Assembly (NCBI GenBank): GCA_964526035.1
Contig: CAZGKE010000004.1
Location: forward strand, 1 to 53,098
Source of the DNA: DAOMOD01 sp964526035
Lineage (GTDB): Bacteria > Pseudomonadota > Gammaproteobacteria > Xanthomonadales > BPKI01
Length of the DNA stretch: 53,098 nt
Direction: 5' to 3'
Shown here one piece after another: positions 1-8,872 of the stretch. Within the stretch, counting starts at the first letter, position 1; every line of letters starts with the position of its first letter. Made by a program: the position numbers and the translations under genes. Below the pieces are notes generated by a model that was given only the letters and a program-made list of their open reading frames with translations, ran no database searches and had not been told where the DNA came from.

Positions 1-719
1 TCGAGCGCGTCCGCCGCGCCCGCGGGGCCGAAGTGCCGGAGAGCTTCTACAGCGATCCGCTGATGTACCAGGCGGTCAGCGCCGGGTTCTACGGGCCCAC
101 CGACCCGGTGCTGGTGCCGAGCGAGGACCATGGCATCGACCTCGAGTCGGAAATCGTGGTGGTGACCGACGACGTGCCGATGGCGGTGAGCGCCGAAGCT
201 GCGGCCAGTCACATCCAGCTGATCGGCCTGGTCAATGATGTGTCGCTGCGAAACCTGATTCCGGGAGAGCTGGCCAAGGGCTTCGGTTTCCTGCAGTCGA
301 AGCCGCGCTCGGCGCTGTCGCCGGTGTTCGTCACGCCCGACGAACTGGGCGACGCCTGGCGCGACGGCAAGCTGCACCTGCCGCTGCGCTCCTGGATCAA
401 CGGCGAATGGTTCGGTCACCCCGAGGCGGGCGAGGACATGCAGTTCAGCTTCCCGGAACTGGTGGCGCACGCGGCCAGGACGCGCCCTCTGATGGCAGGC
501 ACCATTGTCGGTTCCGGAACCGTGGCCAACCAGGATGAATCGCGCGGTGCCTCTTGCCTTGCCGAGATGCGGATGCTGGAGATCATCCGTGGCGGCAAGC
601 CCAGTACGCCGTTTCTACGCTTCGGTGATCGCGTGCGCATCGAGATGCTGGATGCGGCAGGAAATTCGATCTTCGGCGCAATCGAACAGCGCATGGAGCG
701 ACTTCCGTCGGACGACTGA
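1..719 (+). CDS. Fumarylacetoacetate hydrolase family protein, 5'-truncated
   Basis: The reading frame is open from base 3 and begins outside the window; codons before the GTG at 33 encode ERVRRARGAEV, which fits the family, so that GTG is internal. The visible part, about 239 residues, has the FAH C-terminal fold signatures: SFYSDPLMYQ near the start, the metal-binding acidic segment DLESEIVVVTDDV, the NDVSLRNL segment, and GTIVGSGTVANQDESRG near the end. Family members split fumarylacetoacetate or related acylpyruvates, the last step of tyrosine breakdown. The maleylacetoacetate isomerase gene lies about 110 bp downstream on the same strand, which supports fumarylacetoacetate as substrate. 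It could instead be a related acylpyruvase. The N-terminal part, roughly 90-100 residues by family comparison, lies outside the window. Confidence 0.88.
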   Translation, partial: ERVRRARGAEVPESFYSDPLMYQAVSAGFYGPTDPVLVPSEDHGIDLESEIVVVTDDVPMAVSAEAAASHIQLIGLVNDVSLRNLIPGELAKGFGFLQSKPRSALSPVFVTPDELGDAWRDGKLHLPLRSWINGEWFGHPEAGEDMQFSFPELVAHAARTRPLMAGTIVGSGTVANQDESRGASCLAEMRMLEIIRGGKPSTPFLRFGDRVRIEMLDAAGNSIFGAIEQRMERLPSDD

Positions 720-826
720 AGCCGTCCGTCTGTGCGCCGACGCCGATCACCATTCGACGCCTTGGCAGCACCGCGACCATGGCGTAGTCTCGTTTTCCCG
801 TGTGTGGGGCATTTGGGGGGTGTTTC

Positions 827-1492
827 GTGGCCGATGAAATGAGGCTCTACAGCTACTGGCGCTCCAGCGCCGCCTACCGGGTGCGCATTGCGCTCAACCT
901 CAAAGGCCTCGATTACGAGATCGTCCCCGTCCACCTCACCGACGAGGGCGGGCACCAGCACAGCAAGGCATTTCGAGAAGTCAACGCGCAGGGACTGATT
1001 CCGGTGCTGTCGCACGGCCATCGCCTGTTCCGTCAGTCGCTGGCCATCGTCGAATACCTCGATGAGGTGTTTCCCGATCCCGCGCTGATTCCGTCGCTGC
1101 CTCGAGAACGTGCGCGGGTGCTGGCCTTGGCGCAGATGATCGCCTGCGATATCCATCCGCTTTGCAATCTGCGCGTACTGCAGTATCTGGAGCGCGAATT
1201 CGGCGTTGCTGACGTCGAGCGCGAGCGCTGGTGCCGCCACTGGATCGAGGAAGGGTTCGCCGCCATCGAGGCGATGCTGGTCGACAATCCCTCGACTGGC
1301 TCTTTCTGCGAAGGCGACGAGCCGGGTCTCGCCGACCTCTGCCTGGTCCCGCAGGTGTACAACGCCACCCGCTGGCGCGTCGACCTGGCTCGCTATCCGA
1401 CCATCGTCAAGATCTACGAGGTCTGCATGGAGGAGGATGCCTTCATCCGGGCGCGGCCGGAGAATCAGGCGGATGCGCCGGAGGCGGTGTGA
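827..1492 (+). CDS. maiA: Maleylacetoacetate isomerase (zeta-class glutathione transferase)
   Basis: Converts maleylacetoacetate to fumarylacetoacetate with glutathione, in tyrosine/homogentisate catabolism in the cytosol. The protein opens with MRLYSYWRSSAAYRVRIAL; SSAAYRVR is the zeta-class catalytic Ser loop that replaces the Tyr/Ser of other GSTs. QSLAIVEYLDE is the GSH-binding turn, and the all-helical C-terminal domain contains GLADLCLVPQVYNA. About 221 residues, normal for the family. The GTG at 827 is preceded by a G-rich Shine-Dalgarno tract (815-822) at good spacing; the ATG at 839 matches the usual family start but has no obvious ribosome site, so it remains the alternative. The stop TGA is the last codon before a scaffold gap. 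It follows the FAH-family gene, giving a two-gene tyrosine degradation unit. Confidence 0.93.
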   Translation: MADEMRLYSYWRSSAAYRVRIALNLKGLDYEIVPVHLTDEGGHQHSKAFREVNAQGLIPVLSHGHRLFRQSLAIVEYLDEVFPDPALIPSLPRERARVLALAQMIACDIHPLCNLRVLQYLEREFGVADVERERWCRHWIEEGFAAIEAMLVDNPSTGSFCEGDEPGLADLCLVPQVYNATRWRVDLARYPTIVKIYEVCMEEDAFIRARPENQADAPEAV

Positions 1493-1493
1493 G
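1439..1493. repeat. 55-bp contig-end duplicate, left copy
   Basis: The last 55 bases before the N run are identical to the 55 bases after it (1594-1648). They carry the final codons and stop of maiA. An exact duplication of this length on both sides of a 100-N spacer is what an unmerged contig overlap looks like, not a biological repeat. Confidence 0.9.
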
Positions 1494-1593
1494 NNNNNNN
1501 NNNNNNNNNNNNNNNNNNNNNNNNNNNNNNNNNNNNNNNNNNNNNNNNNNNNNNNNNNNNNNNNNNNNNNNNNNNNNNNNNNNNNNNNNNNNN
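1494..1593. other. Scaffold gap (100 N), probably of zero real length
   Basis: One hundred N characters flanked by the same 55-base sequence. The real chromosome most likely lacks both the N run and one of the two copies. Confidence 0.9.
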
Positions 1594-1648
1594 GCCTTCA
1601 TCCGGGCGCGGCCGGAGAATCAGGCGGATGCGCCGGAGGCGGTGTGAG
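1594..1648. repeat. 55-bp contig-end duplicate, right copy (copy of the maiA 3' end)
   Basis: Identical to 1439-1493. It encodes the last residues of maiA again and should not be annotated as a separate gene fragment. Confidence 0.9.
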
Positions 1649-1653
1649 TTGTT

Positions 1654-1810
1654 CAGGGCTCAGGGCCTAGGGCCTGGTGGGGCGCAAGGACCTTGTGCAT
1701 AGCACGCGCGCTCCCCTTGCATTTCGCCCAAGCGGCACGTGAGAGCCAAGCGACCCACTGTGCCCAGTGGTTTTTCTGGGCCCTGAGTCCTAGGCGCCAG
1801 GCCCTCAGGA
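1654..1810. repeat. Paired inverted arms of a stuttering CAGGGC/CCTAGG word
   Basis: The left arm (about 1654-1678) is made of short overlapping words such as agggct, cagggc, ctaggg and cctgg. The right arm (about 1778-1810) carries the same words in reverse complement (gggccc, ctgag, cctagg, gccctcag). The spacer is about 100 nt and contains a terminator-like hairpin. The element fills the space between the convergent maiA and pilU genes. The architecture matches elements at 6435-6512, 16565-16714, 41953-42098 and 44095-44226, with a different word at each site. Confidence 0.6.
1755..1775 (+). terminator. Intrinsic terminator downstream of maiA
   Basis: Six-bp stem ccactg/cagtgg with a four-base loop, followed directly by five T. 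It lies between convergent genes and would end transcription of the FAH-maiA unit. Confidence 0.6.
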
Positions 1811-1812
1811 GT

Positions 1813-2907
1813 TCAATACTGCGCAAACGGATCGTGTTCTTCCGTTGTCCCTTCGGCGAGGCGGATCTTCAGCGACAGTCCGTCGCGCGAATCGGCGTTG
1901 CGCAGGGCCTCCTCGAGTTCGATCTTGCCTGCCCGGAACAGGATGTACAGGGATTGGTCGAAGGTCTGCATGCCGTCCTGCAGCGAGCGCTCCATCGCCT
2001 CCTTCACCTCGTGCACCTGGCCGCGGCGGATCATGTCGCGGATCAGCGGCGTATTGATCAACACCTCCACCGCCGGCACCCGCTTGCCGTCCTTGCCCAG
2101 CACCAGGCGCAGTGAAATCACGGCTTTGAGGTTGAGGCTGAGGTTCATCAGGATGTTGCGATGCGCCGACTCCGGGAAAAAATTGAGGATGCGCTCCAGT
2201 GTCTGGTCGGCATTGTTGGAGTGCAGGGTTGCCAGGCACAGGTGTCCGGTTTCGGCAAAGGAGATGGCGGCCTCCATGGTGTCGACGTCAAGGATCTCGC
2301 CGATCAGAATGACATCCGGCGCCTCGCGCATCGCGTTTTTCAGGGCGTTGTGATAGCTCTTGGTATCAAGCCCCACCTCGCGCTGATTGACGATGGATTT
2401 CTTGTGCCGGTGCAGAAATTCGATGGGGTCCTCGATGGTGAGGATATGGCCGGTCTTGGTGCTGTTGCGGTGATCAACCATCGCCGCCAGCGACGTGGAT
2501 TTGCCGGAGCCGGTGGAACCGACCACCAGCACCAGGCCGCGCGGCTCGTTGACGATGTCCTTCAGCAGCGGCGGCAGCTTGAGCTCGTCGATCGTGGGGA
2601 TCTCGCTCTTGATCGCGCGGATCACCATGCCCACTTCACCGCGCTGCTTGAACACGTTGACGCGGAAGCGGCCGGCATCCTTGACCGAGATCGAAAGGTT
2701 CAGCTCCAGCTCGCGTTCGAAGATCGGCACCTGGCCCTCGTCCATCAACGAGTAGGCGATCTTCTTCACCAGGCCGGGCGGCAGGCCGGTATTGCCCATC
2801 GGGTACAGCTTGCCCTCGACCTTGATGTTCACCGGGGCGCCCGTCGTCAGGAACATGTCCGACGCGTTCTTCTCGGTCATCAATTTGAGGAAGTAACCGA
2901 TATCCAT
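1813..2907 (-). CDS. pilU: Type IV pilus retraction ATPase, PilU-like
   Basis: Cytoplasmic hexameric ATPase of the PilT/PilU family that helps retract type IV pili in twitching motility. 364 residues. The N-terminal PAS-like domain (about 1-100) opens with MDIGYFLKLMTEKNASDMF. Walker A is GSTGSGKST, the Asp box covers TIEDPIEFLH, and Walker B/His box are DVILIGE and GHLCLATLHSNNA. The C-terminal acidic tail after residue 335 is typical of PilU rather than PilT. Where many PilT/PilU proteins read GE(M/V)R after Walker B, this one reads GEILDVDT, so the usual Arg is Leu. No pilT is adjacent; the gene is transcribed alone, divergently from the DUF4398 lipoprotein gene. The identification as PilU rather than a PilT paralogue rests on overall similarity. 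Confidence 0.92.
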   Translation of the reverse strand: MDIGYFLKLMTEKNASDMFLTTGAPVNIKVEGKLYPMGNTGLPPGLVKKIAYSLMDEGQVPIFERELELNLSISVKDAGRFRVNVFKQRGEVGMVIRAIKSEIPTIDELKLPPLLKDIVNEPRGLVLVVGSTGSGKSTSLAAMVDHRNSTKTGHILTIEDPIEFLHRHKKSIVNQREVGLDTKSYHNALKNAMREAPDVILIGEILDVDTMEAAISFAETGHLCLATLHSNNADQTLERILNFFPESAHRNILMNLSLNLKAVISLRLVLGKDGKRVPAVEVLINTPLIRDMIRRGQVHEVKEAMERSLQDGMQTFDQSLYILFRAGKIELEEALRNADSRDGLSLKIRLAEGTTEEHDPFAQY

Positions 2908-2965
2908 CTGGAGCCCCTTGGCTGGAACAAAGTCGGGTTGGGCGCGGGCAGGCGACCCGCTGCGC

Positions 2966-2971
2966 TACAAT
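2966..2971 (+). promoter_or_regulatory. -10-like hexamer TACAAT for the lipoprotein pair
   Basis: TACAAT matches five of six consensus positions and lies 69 nt before the ATG at 3041, in the divergent spacer with pilU. No convincing -35 hexamer is seen at 16-18 nt. Confidence 0.35.
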
Positions 2972-3040
2972 CGAACCCCCGAGTGCAGAGTTCTCCGGGC
3001 GCCGGAAGCCTTCCGGCATGAACCGAAGTCGAGCCATGTT

Positions 3041-3424
3041 ATGACACGAAGCCACCAAGAAATCCATCGCCTGGGCATGATATTGCCCTTGTTGATCATC
3101 CTGGCCGGGTGTGCGCCGACGCGCTTGCCGCTTGCCGAAATCGACGAAGCAGCGCAGGCCTTGGCCGCCGCGCGGGCCGCAGAATCAGCGCTGCACGCGC
3201 CCATGGAAATGCGTTTTGCCGAGGAGCGTCTGGCGGCAGCGCGCCAGGCTGCCGAGGACAAGGATGGCGCACGCGCAGCGATGATGGCCGAGCAGGCGCT
3301 GGTGAACGCCGAGCTGGCGATGACCAAGGCGCGCGCCGCGCGCATCCGCGCCGAGGTCCAGGACAAGAGCGAACAGAACGCCCTGCTGCGCCGCGAGCTG
3401 CTTGGCGAGGGAGGGCGCCGATGA
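3041..3424 (+). CDS. DUF4398 domain lipoprotein
   Basis: 127 residues. A lipoprotein signal (about residues 1-24) has hydrophobic segment MILPLLIILAGC with lipobox LAGC, so it should be anchored in an envelope membrane. The mature part is a long alanine-rich amphipathic helix (EIDEAAQALAAARAAES... through AELAMTKARAARIRAEVQ), the pattern of DUF4398, with no catalytic motif. The stop overlaps the start of the OmpA-like gene (ATGA), so the two are translationally coupled. An internal ATG at 3077 would give a shorter signal; 3041 gives a positively charged n-region and is preferred, although its ribosome site is weak. Its function is unknown; pairing with an OmpA-type peptidoglycan binder suggests a cell-envelope role. 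Confidence 0.82.
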   Translation: MTRSHQEIHRLGMILPLLIILAGCAPTRLPLAEIDEAAQALAAARAAESALHAPMEMRFAEERLAAARQAAEDKDGARAAMMAEQALVNAELAMTKARAARIRAEVQDKSEQNALLRRELLGEGGRR

Positions 3425-4395
3425 TGCTGCGCGGCATGGTGATCGTGGCCGTTGCGCTGCTTGCGGCGTGTGCGGCCACGCCGAAACGCGATCTCGATCT
3501 CGAGCGCATGAACACGGCGTTTGCCGAACTGTCCGGCGATCCGGTGCTCGGTGCCCTGGCCGGTCATGAGCGGGCGCGTGCCGAAGAGGCGCTGCGCCGC
3601 CTGCGCGATGCGCCGGAGAAGGATCGGGCGCATCTTGCCTACGTGGCGCAGCGGCGCGTGGACATGGCGTATGCCGCCGCCCAGGCCGAGCAGGCAGAGC
3701 AGCAGATCGTCCAGCTCGAGCGCGAGCATGACCACATCCTGCTCGAGGCGAGCCGACTCGATGCCGAGCTGTCGCGCCTGGAGACCGAAAAGCTTCGCCT
3801 GCAGAATCTGGCACGCGCCGAGGAAGCCGAACGCATGCGTGCCGAAGCCATCGTCGCCCGCGAGCGCGGCGAGGTGCTCAGCGCCGAAGCCGATCGCGCC
3901 CGCGCGGAAGCCGAACAGGCGAGGCGCATGGCCGAGGCGCAGCAGCGCGAGGCCAGCGCCGCACGCCGCGAGGCCGATCTCGCTTCGGCGGCGGCCGAGG
4001 CCCTGCGCATCCAGCTGCAGACCCTGGTGGCGCGCGAGGAGGACCGCGGCCTGGTGATGACGCTCGGCGAGACCGTGTTCGCCACCGGTCAATCCACGCT
4101 GCGCGCCGAGGCGCGGGGCAACCTGGGGGCGGTGGTCGAATTCATCGCCGACAATCCCGGCCGGCGCGTTCGCATTGAAGGACACACCGATTCCACGGGC
4201 AGCCGCAATGCCAACCAGGCATTGAGTCAGCGGCGCGCCGAGGCGGTCCGCCAGGCACTGATCGAGGAAGGCGTCGATGGCCGCCGCCTCGAAGCGATCG
4301 GACTGGGGCAGGATTCTCCTGTGGCGCCGAACGATTCCGCCGAAGGCCGTGCGCGCAACAGGCGGGTCGAGATCATCATCGACACCACCCGCTGA
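3421..4395 (+). CDS. OmpA-family peptidoglycan-binding lipoprotein with long coiled coil
   Basis: 324 residues. Signal peptide with lipobox LAAC (MVIVAVALLAAC), then a long heptad-rich, Ala/Glu/Arg-rich coiled coil (about 60-215; runs of AEAEQARRMAEAQQREA type), then an OmpA C-terminal domain (about 225-320). The domain carries RVRIEGHTDSTGSRNANQ and LSQRRAEAVRQALIEEGV, including the Asp and Arg that bind meso-diaminopimelate in this fold, and ends NRRVEII. It probably links an envelope membrane to peptidoglycan. The start ATG overlaps the stop of the DUF4398 gene by four bases. No beta-barrel is present, so this is not OmpA itself; the layout resembles YiaD/Pal-type proteins with an added rod. 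Confidence 0.88.
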   Translation: MMLRGMVIVAVALLAACAATPKRDLDLERMNTAFAELSGDPVLGALAGHERARAEEALRRLRDAPEKDRAHLAYVAQRRVDMAYAAAQAEQAEQQIVQLEREHDHILLEASRLDAELSRLETEKLRLQNLARAEEAERMRAEAIVARERGEVLSAEADRARAEAEQARRMAEAQQREASAARREADLASAAAEALRIQLQTLVAREEDRGLVMTLGETVFATGQSTLRAEARGNLGAVVEFIADNPGRRVRIEGHTDSTGSRNANQALSQRRAEAVRQALIEEGVDGRRLEAIGLGQDSPVAPNDSAEGRARNRRVEIIIDTTR

Positions 4396-4702
4396 TCCCT
4401 TCAAATTCAACAGGATACGCCGCTGAATCGGCAGTACCGGCGGGGCATATTGCCAAGCCTGGCGGACAGGAGTAGGGTCGGAGGCCCATGCGCGCCCTAG
4501 GCGCATGGCCCTCAACGACAGGTCTGATGAGCGCAGTATTCGTTCCAGAGGAAGCCGCCGTTCCGCCTCTTCAGGCGGGACGGAGAGCGCGAATGAATCT
4601 GCCCGTCCCGCCTGCATCCCAACCCACGCGTTTGCCGCTGTCAGCCTGTGTCCCCGGCGTCGGCTGCGCGTGCGCTTACCCGCACTGAGAGGAGGTCGGC
4701 CG
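4396..4702. other. Non-coding spacer, 307 bp
   Basis: Between the OmpA-like gene and the YdcH gene. It holds two hairpin-forming segments: arms around gcgccctaggcgc (about 4487-4512) and a stem gttccgcct/aggcgggac (about 4559-4580). No T-tract follows either. I see no convincing ORF or RNA gene here. Confidence 0.5.
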
Positions 4703-4927
4703 ATGTTCGAAAACCAGCAGAAAGAGATCGAGGCGTTGATGCAGAGCAACGCGGAGTTCCGCAGCCTGTACCTGCGGCACCGCGAGCTCGACAAACAGGT
4801 GCACGATGCCGAAATCGGCGTGCTGCCTCTCGACGACGCCACCCTGCTGCGCATGAAGAAGGAAAAGCTCTGGGCCAAGGACAAACTCACCCACATGTTC
4901 CAGTCCTGCAACGGCGTTGCGCACTGA
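4703..4927 (+). CDS. YdcH family protein (DUF465)
   Basis: 74 residues with a clear Shine-Dalgarno sequence, gagagg-agg at 4687-4695, before the ATG. The sequence FENQQKEIEALMQSNAEFRS followed by LYLRHRELDKQVHDAE and LKKEKLWAKDKL-like helices is the DUF465 pattern: two antiparallel helices forming a small coiled coil, and a RMKKEKLWAKDKLTHMF helix at the end. The molecular role of the family is not established. It sits alone between a long spacer and a terminator hairpin, so it is probably a single-gene transcript. Confidence 0.88.
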   Translation: MFENQQKEIEALMQSNAEFRSLYLRHRELDKQVHDAEIGVLPLDDATLLRMKKEKLWAKDKLTHMFQSCNGVAH

Positions 4928-4948
4928 ACGAATCTGAGCTGCGCAAGG

Positions 4949-4976
4949 AAACGGGCCCGCCCTGCCGGGCCCGTTT
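4949..4976 (+). terminator. Terminator-like hairpin after the YdcH gene
   Basis: Perfect 11-bp stem aaacgggcccg/cgggcccgttt with a six-base loop, 21 nt after the stop. The T residues are inside the stem rather than after it, so termination may be less sharp. Confidence 0.6.
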
Positions 4977-5039
4977 GCGTTCAGAGGTTCCTTGGGGCTC
5001 CGGTATCATGCCGGCTTCGCCCTGCACGCGGTTGTTACC

Positions 5040-6410
<1,371 letters not shown>

Positions 6411-6434
6411 GCCTGGCCGACGGCCCGGAGGCGA

Positions 6435-6512
6435 TCAGCCGTCGGCCATCGGCCGTCAGAGGGGATGCGCCTTTCCCGGACCGTAGCTGATAGCTGATGG
6501 CTGACGGCCCGC
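6435..6512. repeat. Paired inverted arms of a GCCGTC/GCTGAT stutter word
   Basis: Left arm about 6435-6460 has repeats of cagccgtc, ggccatc, ggccgtc; right arm about 6485-6512 has tagctga, tagctga, tggctga, cggcc, which are the same words in reverse complement. The spacer is about 25 nt. The right arm overlaps the likely -35 box of the next gene. Confidence 0.55.
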
Positions 6513-6529
6513 CTGCATCCCGCGATAAT
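6501..6529 (+). promoter_or_regulatory. Predicted sigma-70 promoter of the gamma-lyase/synthase gene
   Basis: CTGACG (6501-6506) and GATAAT (6524-6529) with a 17-nt spacer, 30 nt before the ATG. The -35 box lies within the right arm of the stutter repeat. Confidence 0.45.
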
Positions 6530-6559
6530 GCCCAACCGTCCAGCACATCGATCCCAGAC

Positions 6560-7723
6560 ATGACCGACCACGTCGACCTGCGCCCCGCCACCCTCTGCAT
6601 TCACGCCGGTCAGTCGCCGGACCCGAGTACCGGCGCGGTGATGCCGCCGATCTACGCCACCAGCACCTACGCGCAGAAGAGCCCCGGTGTGCACCAGGGC
6701 TTCGAGTATTCGCGCAGCCACAATCCCACCCGCTTTGCCTACGAGCGCTGCATCGCCGGGCTGGAGGGCGGCACGCACGGCTACGCCTTTGCCTCCGGTC
6801 TCGCCGCCACCGCCACCGTGCTCGATGCGCTCGACTCGGGCAGTCACGTGCTGTGCATGGACGACGTCTATGGCGGCACCTACCGCCTGTTCGAGCGCGT
6901 GCGGCGGCGTTCGGCGGCACTCGACTTCAGCTTCGTCGACCTGACCGACAAGGCAGCCGTGGAGGCGGCGATCCGGCCCGACACCCGCCTGATCTGGGCC
7001 GAGACGCCGACCAACCCCATGCTCAAGATCGTCGACCTGGCGTGGCTGGCAGACGTGGCGCGCAAGCGCGGCATCCGTCTGGCAGTCGACAACACCTTCG
7101 CTTCGCCGATGTTGCAGAAGCCGCTGGACTTCGGCGCCCACCTGGTGATGCACTCGGCCACCAAGTTCCTGAACGGCCACTCCGACATGGTCGGCGGCGT
7201 GCTGGTGGTCGGCGACGACGCCGAACTGGCCGAGCAGCTCACCTTCCTGCAGAACGCCGTCGGCGGCGTGCAGGGCCCGTTCGACAGCTTTCTCGCCCTG
7301 CGTGGGCTGAAAACCCTGCACCTGCGCATGCGCGCCCACTGTGAAAACGCGCAGTCGCTCGCCGAGTGGCTGCAGGGCCATCCCGCGGTGGAAAAGGTGA
7401 TCTACCCCGGTCTGAAGTCGCATCCGCAGCATGAGCTGGGTGCACGGCAGATGAAGGGTCCGGGCGGCATCGTGTCGCTGGTGGTCAAGGGTGGCTTCGA
7501 CGGCGCCCGCCGCATGCTGGAACGGGTGCAGCTGTTCACCCTGGCCGAGAGCCTCGGTGGCGTCGAGAGTCTGGTGAATCACCCGGCGGTGATGACCCAC
7601 GCCTCGGTACCGGAAGACATCCGCGCACGGTTGGGCATCAGCGATGCGCTGGTCCGTCTGTCGGTCGGTATCGAGGATGTCGAGGATCTGCGCGCCGATC
7701 TGGCGCAGGCGCTGCCGACCTGA
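6560..7723 (+). CDS. Cystathionine gamma-lyase / gamma-synthase family PLP enzyme
   Basis: 387 residues, Cys/Met metabolism PLP-dependent family (fold type I). ATLCIHAGQSPD opens the protein; YSRSHNPTRFAYE and the glycine-rich FASGLAATATVL bind cofactor phosphate; AVDNTFASP holds the Asp contacting the pyridine ring; SATKFLNGHSD carries the PLP lysine, K202. LAESLGGVESL and THASVPEDIRA complete the active site. Beside a cystathionine beta-synthase gene, the likely job is splitting cystathionine to cysteine, 2-oxobutyrate and ammonia, completing reverse transsulfuration. The same family includes cystathionine gamma-synthase (MetB), and residues alone do not separate them. The ATG at 6560 fits the family N-terminus; the upstream in-frame codons lie in repeat sequence. 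Confidence 0.9.
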   Translation: MTDHVDLRPATLCIHAGQSPDPSTGAVMPPIYATSTYAQKSPGVHQGFEYSRSHNPTRFAYERCIAGLEGGTHGYAFASGLAATATVLDALDSGSHVLCMDDVYGGTYRLFERVRRRSAALDFSFVDLTDKAAVEAAIRPDTRLIWAETPTNPMLKIVDLAWLADVARKRGIRLAVDNTFASPMLQKPLDFGAHLVMHSATKFLNGHSDMVGGVLVVGDDAELAEQLTFLQNAVGGVQGPFDSFLALRGLKTLHLRMRAHCENAQSLAEWLQGHPAVEKVIYPGLKSHPQHELGARQMKGPGGIVSLVVKGGFDGARRMLERVQLFTLAESLGGVESLVNHPAVMTHASVPEDIRARLGISDALVRLSVGIEDVEDLRADLAQALPT

Positions 7724-7793
7724 CGTGGACTTGTTCAGAAGCTGGAGCAGGTTCGCCACGCAGCACGTCGCGGAACGCAGAGCGCGATCTCCC

Positions 7794-8648
7794 TCAGGTG
7801 CCAAGCACCGTGCGCACCTCGAACAGCTCGGGGAAGAAGGTCAGGTCCAGCGCCTGCCGCAGAAAGCCGACGCCGGAGGAGCCGCCGGTGCCGCGGCGGA
7901 AGCCGATGATGCGCTCGACCGTCTTCATGTGACGGAAGCGCCAGAGCTGGAAGCTCTCCTCGACATCCACCAGCAGCTCACACAGGTGATAGGCGTTCCA
8001 GTGCGCCTCGGTATTCTCGTAGATGATGCGGAACATCGGCACCAGCGCGGCCGAACGGCGATGCGGCTGGGTGACGTCGCGATCGAGCACGTCAGCGGGC
8101 ACCGCGTGACCGCGGCGCGCCAGCCAGTGCAGCACCGCGTCATACAGGCTGGGTGACTCGAGCGCCGTGCGCAGCGTCGCCTGCGCCTCCGGGCGGTAGG
8201 CGAATACGTCCAGCATGTCGGCATTCTTGTTGCCGAGCAGGAACTCGACCAGTCGGTACTGCAGCGACTGGAATCCCGACGCTGGTCCCAGCACGTCGCG
8301 GAACTCGAGGTATTCACTTGGCGTGAGCGTCTCCAGCACCGCCCACTGCTCGAACAGCTGGCGCTGGATCTGCTTCACCCGCGCCAGGCCCTTGGTGCAG
8401 GGGCCGGGGTTGTCGGCATCCAGAAAGGCGATGGCGGCGGTCAGCTCGTGGACGATCAGCTTGAGCCACAGCTCGGCGACCTGGTGCTGCACGATGAACA
8501 GCATCTCGTCGTGATGCGGCGGATCGGACAGCGGCTGCTGCGCGGAAAGCAGGGTGCCGAGCTGCAGATAGCCGTCGTAGGTCAGGCGGTCGTGCAGATC
8601 CCGCTCGATGCCGCTCTCGAGTGCGCGGCGGTTGCTGTCCTGGGTCAT
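7794..8648 (-). CDS. kynA: Tryptophan 2,3-dioxygenase
   Basis: Heme enzyme that opens the indole ring of L-tryptophan to N-formylkynurenine, the first step of the kynurenine pathway. 284 residues, normal for bacterial TDO. LTYDGYLQLGTLLSAQ, the substrate-contacting HHDEMLFIVQHQ segment, the GFQSLQYRLVEF helix, and RFRHMKTVERIIGF with the heme-ligating His are visible; the GTGGSSG loop closes over the substrate. No other kynurenine gene is close. It is convergent with the gamma-lyase/synthase gene (71 bp between stops) and divergent from the secreted nuclease gene. A -10-like TACCAT lies on the minus strand at 8679-8684. Confidence 0.96.
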   Translation of the reverse strand: MTQDSNRRALESGIERDLHDRLTYDGYLQLGTLLSAQQPLSDPPHHDEMLFIVQHQVAELWLKLIVHELTAAIAFLDADNPGPCTKGLARVKQIQRQLFEQWAVLETLTPSEYLEFRDVLGPASGFQSLQYRLVEFLLGNKNADMLDVFAYRPEAQATLRTALESPSLYDAVLHWLARRGHAVPADVLDRDVTQPHRRSAALVPMFRIIYENTEAHWNAYHLCELLVDVEESFQLWRFRHMKTVERIIGFRRGTGGSSGVGFLRQALDLTFFPELFEVRTVLGT

Positions 8649-8872
8649 GGGCCGGCGTCAGGGATTCGTCAGATCGCGATGGTATCAGCGGATGCATGTC
8701 CAGCGCCGACATGCACTTGCGCGACATTGTTCAGTCGAGCCGTCGGAGCGTGCCGCCCCGTGTCATGCCTCTGACAAGGTTTTCGGGTATTTTGCACCGT
8801 TCATACGCGTCGATGCGGCTGGCCACAGGGGGCGGCGGGGTCGATCTTGCTTCCTTGGTTAGCGGGGTTTAC

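Noticed and set aside
1206..1670. Frames that run through N gaps (also at 19706-20263 and 45044-45726)
   Set aside because: Frames containing N are artefacts; the 3' parts are contig-end duplicates or wrong-frame translations.
4488..4688. 66-codon plus-strand frame in the spacer before the YdcH gene
   Set aside because: No ribosome site, no recognisable sequence, and hairpins within it suggest non-coding spacer.
2965..4911. Minus-strand 648-codon frame over the DUF4398 and OmpA-like genes
   Set aside because: Low-complexity antisense of Ala/Glu-rich coiled coil; no family pattern and no ribosome site.
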